DNA from: Leptolyngbya sp. PCC 7375
Lineage (GTDB): Bacteria > Cyanobacteriota > Cyanobacteriia > Phormidesmidales > Phormidesmidaceae
Reading direction: 5' to 3'
DNA: 64,000 nt
NCBI RefSeq assembly: GCF_000316115.1
Contig: NZ_JH993797.1
Coordinates: 310,001-374,000, forward strand
Part shown: positions 9,723 to 19,412 of the stretch, piece by piece
Numbering within the stretch: position 1 is the stretch's first letter
Layout: each line of letters begins with the position of its first letter
Position numbers and translations under genes: made by a program
The notes under the pieces: model-generated
Database searches by the model: none
The model's input: the letters and a program-made list of their open reading frames with translations, nothing else
What the model was told of the DNA's origin: nothing

Positions 9723-10751
9723 ATGGATACGGATCTATTTATTTCAGTTGTCATTCCCACCTACGGCAGAGAAGCCGTTCTCTGTAGCACTATTGAAAAT
9801 GTATTAGAGCAAACCTATCCAGCCTTTGAGGTGATTATTGTTGACCAGACCCAGACCCATGAGTCAGCAACAACAGCATTCCTCAATGGCATAAAAACAG
9901 ATCCTAAAGTAACGCTGTATACCGTTGACTGGGCCAGTTTGCCAGCTGCGCGAAACTATGCGATTGAGCGTTGTCATGGGGATATCATTCTGTTTTTAGA
10001 TGATGATGTGGAATTGCCCCCAGGCTTTTTAGCAGCCCATGGGCAAAACTATAAAACCCGGTCTGACATCGGTGCCGTGGCCGGGCGTGTGTTTGATCGC
10101 ATGAAGTTGGCAGAATCCAATGCTGCCAAGCAGATTGAAACCCTGCCGCCGGAGGCCATGGATCCCGGTATTGCCTGGTACTACATTGATTTAGTCCATA
10201 CCGTGAACCCACAGCAGGTATTGACAGCACGGGGCTGTAACATGTCCTTTCGACGAGACGTGTTTGCAAACCACGGATTACGGTTTGATGAGCGCTTCCA
10301 GGGCAGCGCCGTGCGAGAAGAGTCAGATTTTTGCCTGCGTTTTCGACGCACACAGCTCAAGATTTGGTACGACCCAGAGGCCAATTTGATCCATTTGGGA
10401 GAAGAGACCGGTGGCTGCCACGATATCAGCACCCGCTCCCTTAAATACCAGCTGACCTTTTATCACAACCATTTTTTAATGGCATTAAAGAACCTGACAC
10501 CATGGCAGTTGCTGCGACTATCGGGACGTTTATTTGACTGCCATGTTCTGGGCAATCCCCCCTGTAATAAGAGCGGGTCGCCCATTAAAATTGTCACCCG
10601 GTTTGGTTTTTACACCCTAGGTTTTCTCCAGGCTTGCTGGACCTTAGCAACCACCTTCAACAGTCAGGGACGGTTGTTTAGCCTACCGGCCCAGGCTATG
10701 CCCCAGCCCAACCCCCCCAACAATACCCCCACCAGGGTCGTTACTGGCTAA
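9723..10751 (+). CDS. Glycosyltransferase family 2
   Basis: The 342-residue GT-A protein opens with SVVIPTYGRE, the nucleotide-sugar-binding beta-strand of GT2 enzymes. The metal-binding acidic motif is LFLDDDVELP (about residues 96-101). An E-E-S-D motif around residue 200 (VREESDFCLR) fits the catalytic base region. The protein is soluble or peripheral and would add one sugar to a lipid-linked or extracellular polysaccharide. It sits 21 bp after the O-antigen ligase-like gene and 34 bp before a GT4 gene. The donor and acceptor cannot be read from the sequence. Confidence 0.88.
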   Translation: MDTDLFISVVIPTYGREAVLCSTIENVLEQTYPAFEVIIVDQTQTHESATTAFLNGIKTDPKVTLYTVDWASLPAARNYAIERCHGDIILFLDDDVELPPGFLAAHGQNYKTRSDIGAVAGRVFDRMKLAESNAAKQIETLPPEAMDPGIAWYYIDLVHTVNPQQVLTARGCNMSFRRDVFANHGLRFDERFQGSAVREESDFCLRFRRTQLKIWYDPEANLIHLGEETGGCHDISTRSLKYQLTFYHNHFLMALKNLTPWQLLRLSGRLFDCHVLGNPPCNKSGSPIKIVTRFGFYTLGFLQACWTLATTFNSQGRLFSLPAQAMPQPNPPNNTPTRVVTG

Positions 10752-10784
10752 TACTGGAGTACGGCAGACATCATCATCCAACCC

Positions 10785-11951
10785 ATGAAAGTTTTAGTTG
10801 CCAGCCACAGCTACATTGTTGACCTAAACTGCGAGAAACTGCGGGAATTAGCCCACATGGGCCATGAGGTAACGGTCGTGGTGCCAAAACGTTGGAATCC
10901 GGGAGGAGTACAAAATCGCATTGTTGAACCTGAACCGCGTCAAGAAGGCTCATTTCGCGTAGTCCCCATCGCCAACTTTAGCCAGAACAATCAAGGCCTG
11001 CTGAGTTTTGGCTGGGGTATTGTTGACCTCCTGAAAACATTTAAGCCTGACATTATTCAAGTGGAGCAGGGGTCCAAGTCTTTGGGCTATGCAGAATTGA
11101 TCACATTAAATCGTCTCCTGGGGGGGAACGCCAAAAATCTCTTTTTCACCTGGTGGAATCTGCCCTATGAGGTGAAATTTCCCCTCTCTCTGCTAGAGGG
11201 CTATAACCTGCGGCACACCGATGGCCTGGTGGTGGGCAACCAGGACGGAGCCGATATCTTAAAAGACCATGGCTATCATGGTCCGGTGCGGGTAATGCCG
11301 CAGTTGGGGGTGGATGAAGGCCTGTTTTGTCCGAAAGCACAGCCACAGCTACGACAAACGTTAGCGATTCCTGACCATGACTTTATCGTCGGATTTGTCG
11401 GTCGCTTTGTCCCTGAAAAGGGCCTCATCACCCTATTCAAAGCATTAGAGACCCTAGTTAATTTATCCTGGACCCTGGTGTTGCTGGGGCGTGGTCCCCT
11501 AAAGGAAGCGTTGCAGAATCAAGCGCAAGCCCTTGGCATTGCTGAGCGCATCCGTTGGCTTGAAAGCGTCCCCCATGATCAGGTGCCCGACTATATAAAC
11601 CTGATGGATACGCTGGTGCTACCTTCAGAAACCACCTATGCGTTCAAAACCCTGACCTCCGTGGGGTGGAAAGAGCAGTTTGGCCATGTATTAATCGAAG
11701 CCATGGCCTGTCAGGTGCCGGTGATCGGCTCTGATTCTGGAGAAATCCCCTATGTCATTGATGACAGTGGCTTAGTTTTTCCAGAAGGTGACCCCATCGC
11801 CTTGGCCGATCGACTAAGTCAGCTTATGCAACACCCCGAACAGCAGCAGGCCCTTGGGAAAAAGGGCTACGACAGAGCCATGAAACACTATACAAATAAG
11901 GCCCTAGCAACAGAGTTACTGGCATTTTATGAAACGCTACTAACAGCTTAG
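10785..11951 (+). CDS. Glycosyltransferase family 4 (GT-B)
   Basis: The 388-residue protein has a GT-B layout. The N-terminal Rossmann domain opens with MKVLVASHSYIVD. The C-terminal domain contains FVGRFVPEKGL (phosphate-binding loop) and the E-x7-E type motif FGHVLIEAMACQVPVIGSDSGEIP. It would use a nucleotide-activated sugar with retention of configuration. It is part of the polysaccharide cluster, 34 bp after the GT2 gene. Confidence 0.88.
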   Translation: MKVLVASHSYIVDLNCEKLRELAHMGHEVTVVVPKRWNPGGVQNRIVEPEPRQEGSFRVVPIANFSQNNQGLLSFGWGIVDLLKTFKPDIIQVEQGSKSLGYAELITLNRLLGGNAKNLFFTWWNLPYEVKFPLSLLEGYNLRHTDGLVVGNQDGADILKDHGYHGPVRVMPQLGVDEGLFCPKAQPQLRQTLAIPDHDFIVGFVGRFVPEKGLITLFKALETLVNLSWTLVLLGRGPLKEALQNQAQALGIAERIRWLESVPHDQVPDYINLMDTLVLPSETTYAFKTLTSVGWKEQFGHVLIEAMACQVPVIGSDSGEIPYVIDDSGLVFPEGDPIALADRLSQLMQHPEQQQALGKKGYDRAMKHYTNKALATELLAFYETLLTA

Positions 11952-12141
11952 TAACGCCTTTTCAGACATGATCAATGCGCCCCCGCCCCTTACTCACCAT
12001 TCCCCCAACATCATCGTCAAGTTGCCACTTTAAGAAGCTTCATAATATATATTCCCAGCAAATCTTGTTGATGTTCCGATTAAAAGCAGGGTGAAGTTAT
12101 CTAAACTAAGCCTATTCAACGAAATATATTGATGACAACCA

Positions 12142-13113
12142 GTGGTCATAACATCAGAACGTGTCAGTAATTCCTTAATCTGTCGGCTTACAGTCTTGGG
12201 CGGTGTTGCCCTCGTGATCTCCTCCTGTAGCGGCGGCAGCGGCGGTGGCAGCTCAGCCACCCCCGTCTCCATCTCCGAACCTGATCAACTGGTTCTAGAA
12301 GTTCAACCCATTCAAGTGTGTGATGACGATGGTATCGTTTGCGCCCAGGTTGAGCTGTTTGAAGCCATTGCCGATAAAATTTGGGGTCAGGCCGGTATAG
12401 ATATTGCGTTTCTGCCATTAAATCAGCTGAACGACAGCACCTATCTGACCACAGATGAAGATGAATTTATCGATCTGTCCTTCTCTGGCGATGCTGGGGA
12501 TTTTGGGCGGCATCCCGACTCAACACGCACCGATGGCCCCATCAACCTTTGGTTTGTAGATGTGATCGAAACAACTACGGGTTTGGTGCAATTTGGTAAT
12601 GCCTGGATCGGGTTGAACGGTGTATTGGTCAGCGATGACATTTTGGACTTCAACAATGGAGCCGGACGCATTGATGTGATTGCCCACGAATTAGGCCACA
12701 ATCTGGGGTTGAGGCATTCCACCTTTGGCGCAGGGGAGGCTGATAATGTGATGAGTAGTGGCGCTGTACGTACCGTCCCTGAATCGATTGACGATATTTT
12801 TCCAGACGGCGATAGGGTATCACGCTTAACCCCAGAGCAAATCGAACGGGCTCGGGAAAGCGACTTTTTGACCGAAACAGAGCCGGATGACAACAGTCTA
12901 CCGATTACGGAAGCAGATGCCATCCCTTTGCTATTGGCAGAGCATCCTACTGCAACCATGCCTGGGAAGCTGCCGAGTTTGGCTCCTCAGCTGTTGGCCT
13001 CCACCCAGGCTGTAGCAACCGTTCCCGAAAACTCACCGTCACCGTTGACTTGGCTATTGTTATTGCCTTTGGGTCATCGAGTTTATAGTCGAGTCAGTCG
13101 AAGCAAACGTTAG
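12142..13113 (+). CDS. Lipoprotein-type zincin metalloprotease with C-terminal membrane anchor
   Basis: The 323-residue protein starts at a GTG. It has a hydrophobic signal (about residues 14-28) ending in a lipobox-like VISSC, then a Gly/Ser linker. The catalytic zinc motif is HELGHNLGLRH (HExxHxxGxxH, residues 182-192), with a Met-turn-like NVMSSG about 12 residues later. This is the metzincin/M10-M12-like arrangement. The last about 25 residues are a Leu-rich helix followed by Arg/Lys residues, as in C-terminal sorting or tail-anchor signals. It lies inside the glycan cluster, 14 bp before a GT4 gene. An ATG at 12131 opens only a 12-codon out-of-frame peptide, so the GTG is the best start. 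Confidence 0.72.
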   Translation: MVITSERVSNSLICRLTVLGGVALVISSCSGGSGGGSSATPVSISEPDQLVLEVQPIQVCDDDGIVCAQVELFEAIADKIWGQAGIDIAFLPLNQLNDSTYLTTDEDEFIDLSFSGDAGDFGRHPDSTRTDGPINLWFVDVIETTTGLVQFGNAWIGLNGVLVSDDILDFNNGAGRIDVIAHELGHNLGLRHSTFGAGEADNVMSSGAVRTVPESIDDIFPDGDRVSRLTPEQIERARESDFLTETEPDDNSLPITEADAIPLLLAEHPTATMPGKLPSLAPQLLASTQAVATVPENSPSPLTWLLLLPLGHRVYSRVSRSKR

Positions 13114-13127
13114 TCCTTTCTAAATCT

Positions 13128-14321
13128 ATGGCCAGGGCATTAAACATTTTGCAAATTGTGCCTTCCATTTCGTTGGTATATGGCGGCCCCAGCCAGATGG
13201 TGCGGGGATTAAGTAGTGCCTTGGCCCGACAGGATGCCAATGTGACCGTACTGACAACAGATTCCAATGGCGATGAAGGCCAGGCTCCTTTAGATGTGCC
13301 ACTGAATCAACCTGTCGAGACAGACGGCTATCGCATCGTTTATTTTCGGTGCGCGCCGTTTCGACGCTATAAGTTTTCCCTACCGCTACTACAGTGGTTA
13401 AACCGCCATGGCTCAGAGTATGACATTGCCCATATCCATGCCCTATTTTCTCCGGTGACCAGTGCGGCGGCCACTGTGGCACGATGGCAAAAACTGCCCT
13501 ACATTTTGCGGCCCTTGGGCACCCTTGACCCAGCAGATTTAGCCAAGAAAAAACAGTTTAAGCAGCTCTATGCAGCGGTGTTGGAGCGGCCTAATATTCA
13601 AGGTGCAGCGGCGCTCCATTTCACCAGTCAACAGGAGGCGACTGTATCAGAACGCTTTGGGGTAACAACGCGAGATATTGTATTGCCCTTAGGAGTGACC
13701 ACCCCTAAGGCAATTAGTGCTGATCCAAGAAATATTCGACAGCGCTATGGCATTGCAGAGGGTGTGCCCATCGTCTTGTTTATGTCGCGAATTGATCCTA
13801 AAAAAGGGCTGGATTTATTACTGCCTGCGCTAGAATCGCTGCGTCAGTCAGATAGTCAATTTCACTTTATGCTCTGTGGTGGTAACCCCCAAGACCAGGG
13901 CTATGTAGAGACCATCAGTCAGCGGATAACTCATTCCGTACTCAATGATTGCACTACGATGACAGGGTTTGTCTCTGGTGAGCTGAAGGCCCAAATTTTG
14001 CAAGCGGCGGATTTGTTTGTTCTACCGTCCTACTATGAAAACTTTGGCATTGCCGTGGCGGAGGCCATGGTGGCAGGCAAACCAGTGGTAATTTCAGACC
14101 AGGTCCACATTTGGCAAGACATTAAAAACAGTCAAAGTGGCTGGGTTATGAACTGCGATCAGACTGCTCTGACCCAAACTCTACATGATGCTCTTGCCGA
14201 TTCTGGAGAACTCCGTCGGCGAGGAGACAATGGCCGTGTGTTTGCCCAGGAGAATTATGGATGGGATGCGATCGCATCCCGTATGCTCACTATATACAAT
14301 CAGCTTCTGAAGGTAAACTGA
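13128..14321 (+). CDS. Glycosyltransferase family 4 (GT-B)
   Basis: The 397-residue GT-B enzyme begins ALNILQIVPSISLVYGGPSQ, typical of GT4 proteins that recognise a lipid-linked acceptor through a Gly-rich N-terminal loop. The C-terminal domain carries FMSRIDPKKGLD and the motif YYENFGIAVAEAMVAGKPVV (the E-x7-E region). It is the last gene of the polysaccharide cluster and converges on the CIS operon. Confidence 0.88.
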   Translation: MARALNILQIVPSISLVYGGPSQMVRGLSSALARQDANVTVLTTDSNGDEGQAPLDVPLNQPVETDGYRIVYFRCAPFRRYKFSLPLLQWLNRHGSEYDIAHIHALFSPVTSAAATVARWQKLPYILRPLGTLDPADLAKKKQFKQLYAAVLERPNIQGAAALHFTSQQEATVSERFGVTTRDIVLPLGVTTPKAISADPRNIRQRYGIAEGVPIVLFMSRIDPKKGLDLLLPALESLRQSDSQFHFMLCGGNPQDQGYVETISQRITHSVLNDCTTMTGFVSGELKAQILQAADLFVLPSYYENFGIAVAEAMVAGKPVVISDQVHIWQDIKNSQSGWVMNCDQTALTQTLHDALADSGELRRRGDNGRVFAQENYGWDAIASRMLTIYNQLLKVN

Positions 14322-14400
14322 ATATTTGAAGTGAACCTGTATCTTTAAGTTAATCAACAGCCCAAAACCTGAAATATGCTCGCTATTAAAGAATTAGGCC

Positions 14401-14426
14401 AAATAGTTGCTTAAAAACAACTATTT
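14401..14426. terminator. Candidate bidirectional terminator hairpin between converging operons
   Basis: AAATAGTTG (14401-14409) and CAACTATTT (14418-14426) form a perfect 9-bp stem with an 8-nt loop. The stem overlaps the stop codon of the last CIS gene. There is no strong U-run, so rho-independent activity is uncertain. Confidence 0.5.
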
Positions 14427-14984
14427 CGTAGAGATATTAATGGTTTGGATCATGTTTTGTGAGTCTGGCACGGACCTGGACATGCTCAGATGGCCGATCG
14501 CAGTGAAGTTTAGCTGTAAGCCCATGACATTTGAGACATAGGTGGGAATACCAGCGTGAAATTGAAATTGTCTGAGGTGATGACAGGTTGAAATTTGATT
14601 GGTTTGATAGTTGGCTTGGATTTCTGTGGTGTTGTAGCGGTTAATTAAAATGTCGTGGTTGGTGAGTAAACTGCCGATGACCAGGGAAGCTCGCTTTTCG
14701 AGATTGCTTGGAGTTTTGTCGTAGAGTTCAATTACAAAGTCTTGCTGGAATTCTTGGGTAATGGTTAATGGAGCTAGAGGGTCAGACTGTGTTGAAGAAT
14801 GAGATTGTTGCTGTAGGGGGTGATCAACCTGGAGTTTGCTAGGGTAAAGGGTGAGATAAGGTAAGGTGATGTTGGTTGGGTCAGCAATCGGAGTTATTCC
14901 CCAATGATCATCATCTTCAGGAATCTCTTTTTTTAGGTCGAGTTTTAGGGCGTCGGTGATGGCCTGTAGGAGATGGTGGATCAC
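14421..14984 (-). CDS. Probable CIS tail terminator (Afp16/Pvc16-like)
   Basis: The 187-residue protein is the last gene of the CIS operon. Its N-terminus (IHHLLQAITDALKLDL) and the following LTLYPSKLQVDH strand have the helix-then-beta layout of DUF4255-type proteins, which cap the tube and sheath of Afp/PVC particles. Sequence identity to the family cannot be judged here, so the call rests on size, position and layout. It follows the 87-aa coiled-coil gene by 9 bp. Confidence 0.5.
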   Translation of the reverse strand: MIHHLLQAITDALKLDLKKEIPEDDDHWGITPIADPTNITLPYLTLYPSKLQVDHPLQQQSHSSTQSDPLAPLTITQEFQQDFVIELYDKTPSNLEKRASLVIGSLLTNHDILINRYNTTEIQANYQTNQISTCHHLRQFQFHAGIPTYVSNVMGLQLNFTAIGHLSMSRSVPDSQNMIQTINISTK

Positions 14985-14993
14985 AGGAGTAGC

Positions 14994-15257
14994 CTAGGGG
15001 GTTTCTGCTATGGAGGGGGTTGCTGTATCTAAATTGGTGGAGGGAAGTGGGTGACCGTTGTTGTTAGTTGCAGAATCATTGGGTTGGGTTTCGTCTGCCT
15101 TGGCAAGTTCTTCTTCGATGACTTGAATGGCACCACTGATTCGTAGTAGGGTTTCGCGAACGTTATTTTGTTTTGCTTCTAGGTCAGCGAGAACTTTTTG
15201 GCCTGACTCAAGTTCGGTTTTGAGTTGTTGGAGGCGTTGTTGGAGTTGTTGTTTCAT
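14994..15257 (-). CDS. Small coiled-coil protein in the CIS operon
   Basis: The 87-residue protein consists of a heptad-rich helix (residues 1-55, MKQQLQQRLQQLKTELESGQ onward) and a disordered Thr/Asn/Pro-rich tail. It lies between the S74 fibre and the terminator. It may be a fibre-associated or assembly factor. I do not recognise a family. Confidence 0.6.
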   Translation of the reverse strand: MKQQLQQRLQQLKTELESGQKVLADLEAKQNNVRETLLRISGAIQVIEEELAKADETQPNDSATNNNGHPLPSTNLDTATPSIAETP

Positions 15258-15338
15258 GGCAATTTATGTCTAAGAGTGTTTTTCACAAAATGAGGTAGTA
15301 TTAACTATCTTATTATGGACAGGAAATTATAAGTGGCT

Positions 15339-17015
15339 TTAGGAAAGATGGGATATCTGACGTTTAAGGGATTCAATTTGTGTATCATAATACTGTTTCA
15401 TTTCTTGGATAGCTGCAATTGCTAAGACACTAAAAGATGAATATGCAACGCCTTTAATTTTCTGGTTGTTACAGTTTACAGAACTTACAAACTCAGGAAA
15501 TATCTCCTCAATATCTTGGGCAATGAAACCAATATCCTGGTGATTAGAATTTCGCCACCTAAAGTGAACCGGTTTTAGTTGAATGACCTTGTTCAAACTA
15601 TCGTTGAGTTTAGCAATGTCTTTCTTTAGAGAGAGATCAGAGTTACGATGCCAATTCCCACTCGGATCCATCCACTGGCCTTGGCCATCTTCTTGATAAA
15701 AATGGATATGACCTTGCCCCTCATAGGCAATATTAAAGTAGCGATTGCTACCATGTTCGCCCAATCGAATGCCTGAATTATGAACGGTCTGCTTAATGTG
15801 GAGTTTAGCTTCAGGGGTGGTAGTGCCCATGCCAATATCGCCAGTACCTTGAGCGATGAACAATGCAGTTTGTCCTGTAGCGTTACTACTATGCCGTAAG
15901 ACGTTTAAACCAAGACTTCTGGGCCGTTCGTCATTTTCAATCGTAAATCCAAAACTGTCATTATAAACTTTGAGCTTAATGCCGGCCCTAAAGCGATTTC
16001 CCCCCGCCGTGCTGATTTTCATATAGTTATCTGCGGCACTGGTGAAGTCGCTAATTTGTAGTTTTTCAGAAAGGCCCGTTGTGGCAATGCCGACATTTCC
16101 CTGGACTACAAGATTACCGGTGCCCCCCCATTCTTTGCCAATCGTGACCCCCTTTTTGTTCAGCAGGTATAGGATCTCTTCTCCAGATATATGTAATCGT
16201 CCTGGGCACGTAATGGTTCCTTTATCGCTAACTGTCAAGGTGCCATTACTTTTGAGAGACAAAATAGTTTTATGACTGTTAAATTTGTTGTCAGTTAACT
16301 TAATATCTAACTGGGTCCGAGAAAATGTAGATACATTTTCATATCGCCCCAGTGCCAGAGAGACTTTATTGCCATAGGCTTGGCCATTTATACCTTCTCT
16401 AACGAGATGCAAAATATCACGGGTGCCGTTGGGGTTATTGCCACCATTGTGGTTGGGGTCAAAGATGGTTAAAGCAGCTTCACCAAATGTACTAAATTTA
16501 CCGTCATGCGCTATTTTTTGATTGATGGTTAGTTTTGATAGGGGCGCTGTATTACCAATGCCGATATTGCCCGCCGTTGTTCCAGAGCCACCGAGGATGG
16601 TTAGTCGGCCCCCGACGATGCCTGGAGCATCAAAATGAATAGTCCCTGGAGCAACGCTTAAGACGGCATCGTCCTGATAATCTATGCTCCCGCCCAATCT
16701 AGATAGGCCACTCACATGCAGGCCTTTGCCCGTCTTATCTTTGGTGGAAATCTTGGCACTGCCGTTGATTTCAAGGGTTATATTGCCAGTGACTGCTAGC
16801 TTTGTATCAGCATTTTGAGGATCCGCAACAATATTGACGCTGTTAGCCAGTGTTAGCGCCCCCTTAATGGTAAGTGGCCCTTCCAGGGTGTCGCCTCCCT
16901 GACGATTGACCTTAACCTTTTCTAGGCGCATGACTTCATCGTTGGTGGCATTCCAGTCAGTGGCGCGAATCAGATCACCAGATTTCTTTTCTTCGGGGGC
17001 AAATGGGCTGGTCAT
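15339..17015 (-). CDS. CIS tail fibre with S74 intramolecular chaperone domain
   Basis: The 558-residue fibre protein begins with a phage-fibre-type N-terminal motif (GDLIRATDWN, then VNRQGGDTLEGPLTIKG). A long beta-rich, Gly/Asn-rich shaft follows. The C-terminal about 110 residues form a Peptidase_S74 domain, with the catalytic Ser and Lys in SDLSLKKDI and the GFIAQDIEEIFPE motif, ending in a coiled coil. In phage fibres this domain trimerises the fibre and then cleaves itself off. I chose the ATG at 17015 (MTSPFAPEEKK) over an upstream TTG at 17054, because the family motif starts right after it. It would provide target binding. Confidence 0.85.
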   Translation of the reverse strand: MTSPFAPEEKKSGDLIRATDWNATNDEVMRLEKVKVNRQGGDTLEGPLTIKGALTLANSVNIVADPQNADTKLAVTGNITLEINGSAKISTKDKTGKGLHVSGLSRLGGSIDYQDDAVLSVAPGTIHFDAPGIVGGRLTILGGSGTTAGNIGIGNTAPLSKLTINQKIAHDGKFSTFGEAALTIFDPNHNGGNNPNGTRDILHLVREGINGQAYGNKVSLALGRYENVSTFSRTQLDIKLTDNKFNSHKTILSLKSNGTLTVSDKGTITCPGRLHISGEEILYLLNKKGVTIGKEWGGTGNLVVQGNVGIATTGLSEKLQISDFTSAADNYMKISTAGGNRFRAGIKLKVYNDSFGFTIENDERPRSLGLNVLRHSSNATGQTALFIAQGTGDIGMGTTTPEAKLHIKQTVHNSGIRLGEHGSNRYFNIAYEGQGHIHFYQEDGQGQWMDPSGNWHRNSDLSLKKDIAKLNDSLNKVIQLKPVHFRWRNSNHQDIGFIAQDIEEIFPEFVSSVNCNNQKIKGVAYSSFSVLAIAAIQEMKQYYDTQIESLKRQISHLS

Positions 17016-17063
17016 AGTAGAGAATTCCAATGTGCTAAAAGCTGATACAGACAAGATGAAATC

Positions 17064-17597
17064 CTAAAAAATGATTTCCCAAACCAGGGTGAGTTTAAAG
17101 TCTTTAGTTTTACTAATATTTGGAAAAACAACTCGGTTATACATAATGCCTGTGTTGGGATCTCCGGCGTTAAACAGACCGGCTTCTCTAAGTTCGTAGG
17201 GCTTGCCGCCATTGTCAGACGGATTGGGCTCTTCGAAGTCGAGATCAGCACTGAGGATAATGCGACGGCTTTTTTGCTCTTTTTCTCCAGATTCCGTCGG
17301 TACAACCATCTGAATATCGGTTAAATCTTTGGCTAAATTGAGTCCTTTCAGTTCTTTGCGAAACACTTCTTTGGCCAGCCCTGTATCGGCATCTGGATTG
17401 ACGGGCTCACCGCCTGTGCCAACAGCAATGTAGCGAATAGGCTCAATGGCTTGTTGGGCAAACAGTTTGGCAACTAAATCACGACCAGAATAGACAATCG
17501 CATTGTTGGTGGCAGTCGTATCGATCTGTTGTCCACTGGCATCGTATCGATGGATGGTTAAACGGCCTCTCATGTCCAGTGCGTCAGCAATTTTCAT
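17064..17597 (-). CDS. CIS fibre-attachment/tail protein, 177 aa
   Basis: The 177-residue beta-rich protein is encoded between tail protein I and the S74 fibre. Features such as VYSGRDLVAKLFAQQ, YIAVGTGG and a closing LTLVWEI resemble small phage tail proteins that adapt fibres to the baseplate. The family name is not certain. Gaps of 38 bp to the upstream gene and about 48 bp to the fibre start support co-transcription. Confidence 0.6.
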   Translation of the reverse strand: MKIADALDMRGRLTIHRYDASGQQIDTTATNNAIVYSGRDLVAKLFAQQAIEPIRYIAVGTGGEPVNPDADTGLAKEVFRKELKGLNLAKDLTDIQMVVPTESGEKEQKSRRIILSADLDFEEPNPSDNGGKPYELREAGLFNAGDPNTGIMYNRVVFPNISKTKDFKLTLVWEIIF

Positions 17598-17635
17598 AGT
17601 GAACCTGTCCTATGTGAACCTCGGTAAATAGCAAC

Positions 17636-19357
17636 CTAAGCAAACCGATTGCCGGAATTAAACTCGGTATAGTCAAAGACACCCGAGAGATGAAGCTGAT
17701 CGGTTAAGTCATGGTGAATACCCTCGGGATACGGTTGGAGCTGACTGCCGATGTCGAAGTTGGCTTCTTTGATTTGGTGCTGCTCAGTAAATGGCGATCG
17801 CACCACCGTCAGCCAGTCGATAAGAGCATGGTACTCTGTAAAACGCTTGCTATAAGCAATCACAGATAGCACCCCTGCTGCTTTCACCTGATCAATGATG
17901 GCAGGAATCTGACGACGAGGATGGTCTTCTAACTCACCAAATTTATCGGTAAAACCAGGAATATCCCACGGCACCTGGACTCGAAACGAACCAGGAATTT
18001 TGCGAATGACCTCAACGGTAAGATGAATGGCATAGTTGCTTACCTGTTGATGGGTGAGGGGAACGGGCTCATTGATGGGAACATCAAACCGAGACAAGTC
18101 AAACAGAGTTTGGTCAAACTTACCTGCGGGTTCACCCACCCTGGCTTCGATCCGCCAGTGGGATTGTCCTGTGGGCAATAGCGGAGGACTCTCTTGGGCA
18201 GGGATTTCTATCCCATTTAAAAATAAGCGCCCATCGGCCAGGACCTGTAATACATCTTCATTGACCCTGAGGGTGCCCTGGTACTCAAAAAAGGCTTGGG
18301 TGTCTATATTGACAAACCGTAGATGAGTCAGGGGTTGTAATACAACTGCATTGGCCCGGTTGTCTGCCCCCCGCCCGTCTTGAATTTGGAGGCGTAGACT
18401 GGGTGCCGTTGGAATAACATTGGGGTTATTAATCTGGAACTGTTGGGGTAAGGGCAGGTCTACCGCCTCAGTTGCCGATGGAGCCAGTGCGAAGGGATGA
18501 ATTTCAAAGTGATCGCTGATCAAGTCTGGCAGATATTCTTCGATTTGGATCTGGGCCTTTGCTGCCTGGGACGATAGATCATTGCCAAAGATACCTAAGT
18601 TGGCTGCAACAATGTCTCGAATACCGGCTTTGGTGGCTGCGCCCCGTCGCAAGACTTTAATTAAGGCTTTGAGGCGATCCCGATAGGGGGCATAGCTTTT
18701 TTCGATCTCATTGGGGAACGCGGTTTCGACTAGCGCTCGATTGAGAATTTCTAAGGGCAGTCCGTGGGTGGGAGCCTGCTGTAGCAGTTGTTGGATAGCA
18801 GGTGTCAAAATTGCGGTGGGGAACTGCTCCTGATTTTTGCGATATAAGCCCGTGTCTTTTAGACAGAGGTTGAGGCCATCGGCCAGGGCCTTGCGGACGC
18901 CCCTGGCTTGGGAGATGGTTCGCTTTTTAGGAGCTGTCGCAATAAATATAGTCAGCGCCTGTTGCGTTTCACGGGGAAGACAACGCCGCAGGTATCGGGC
19001 AAAGCCGGTGTGGCCAGTGTGGAGTTTTTGGGAGAATTCAGACAGTTGTTTGATGGCACCGGGATAAAATTGGGGATTGACCTGAATCAGCTGCGGTGTG
19101 CCGCCCAGACGTTCTAAATAGAGAGAGAGGATGTGATCTAAATCGCCCAGTAGGTGACTGCTAAACCCTTCAGAGCCCTGGTTGTCAGCCGTATTGACAA
19201 AGTGCGATCGCATCACCCGCAACAGATCCGTATCGGCCTGTTCCAAAATCTCGCCAAACACCGTCAACACATCTGGCAACAGCCCCTCGGGTCCGTCTGC
19301 CAGGTAAAAGGAAGGGAAACGACTGAGAAGACTAAGGGTTTTTCCGGTGGGGGGCAT
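17636..19357 (-). CDS. CIS baseplate wedge protein, tail protein I/Afp12-like
   Basis: The 573-residue protein starts with LSRFPSFYLADG and a helical domain containing HLLGDLDHILSLYLERLGG. This is the pattern of the phage tail protein I family (T4 gp7/P2 gpI/Afp12). It forms the baseplate wedge together with the baseplate J protein, whose gene lies immediately upstream in the operon. The beta-rich C-terminal half (about 280-560) is larger than in P2 gpI, as usual in CIS. Confidence 0.8.
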   Translation of the reverse strand: MPPTGKTLSLLSRFPSFYLADGPEGLLPDVLTVFGEILEQADTDLLRVMRSHFVNTADNQGSEGFSSHLLGDLDHILSLYLERLGGTPQLIQVNPQFYPGAIKQLSEFSQKLHTGHTGFARYLRRCLPRETQQALTIFIATAPKKRTISQARGVRKALADGLNLCLKDTGLYRKNQEQFPTAILTPAIQQLLQQAPTHGLPLEILNRALVETAFPNEIEKSYAPYRDRLKALIKVLRRGAATKAGIRDIVAANLGIFGNDLSSQAAKAQIQIEEYLPDLISDHFEIHPFALAPSATEAVDLPLPQQFQINNPNVIPTAPSLRLQIQDGRGADNRANAVVLQPLTHLRFVNIDTQAFFEYQGTLRVNEDVLQVLADGRLFLNGIEIPAQESPPLLPTGQSHWRIEARVGEPAGKFDQTLFDLSRFDVPINEPVPLTHQQVSNYAIHLTVEVIRKIPGSFRVQVPWDIPGFTDKFGELEDHPRRQIPAIIDQVKAAGVLSVIAYSKRFTEYHALIDWLTVVRSPFTEQHQIKEANFDIGSQLQPYPEGIHHDLTDQLHLSGVFDYTEFNSGNRFA

Positions 19358-19412
19358 GGGAGAAAGCTTAGGGGGTGGTAGACAGCGAACCGTTGATGGG
19401 GCAGGGGATGAC

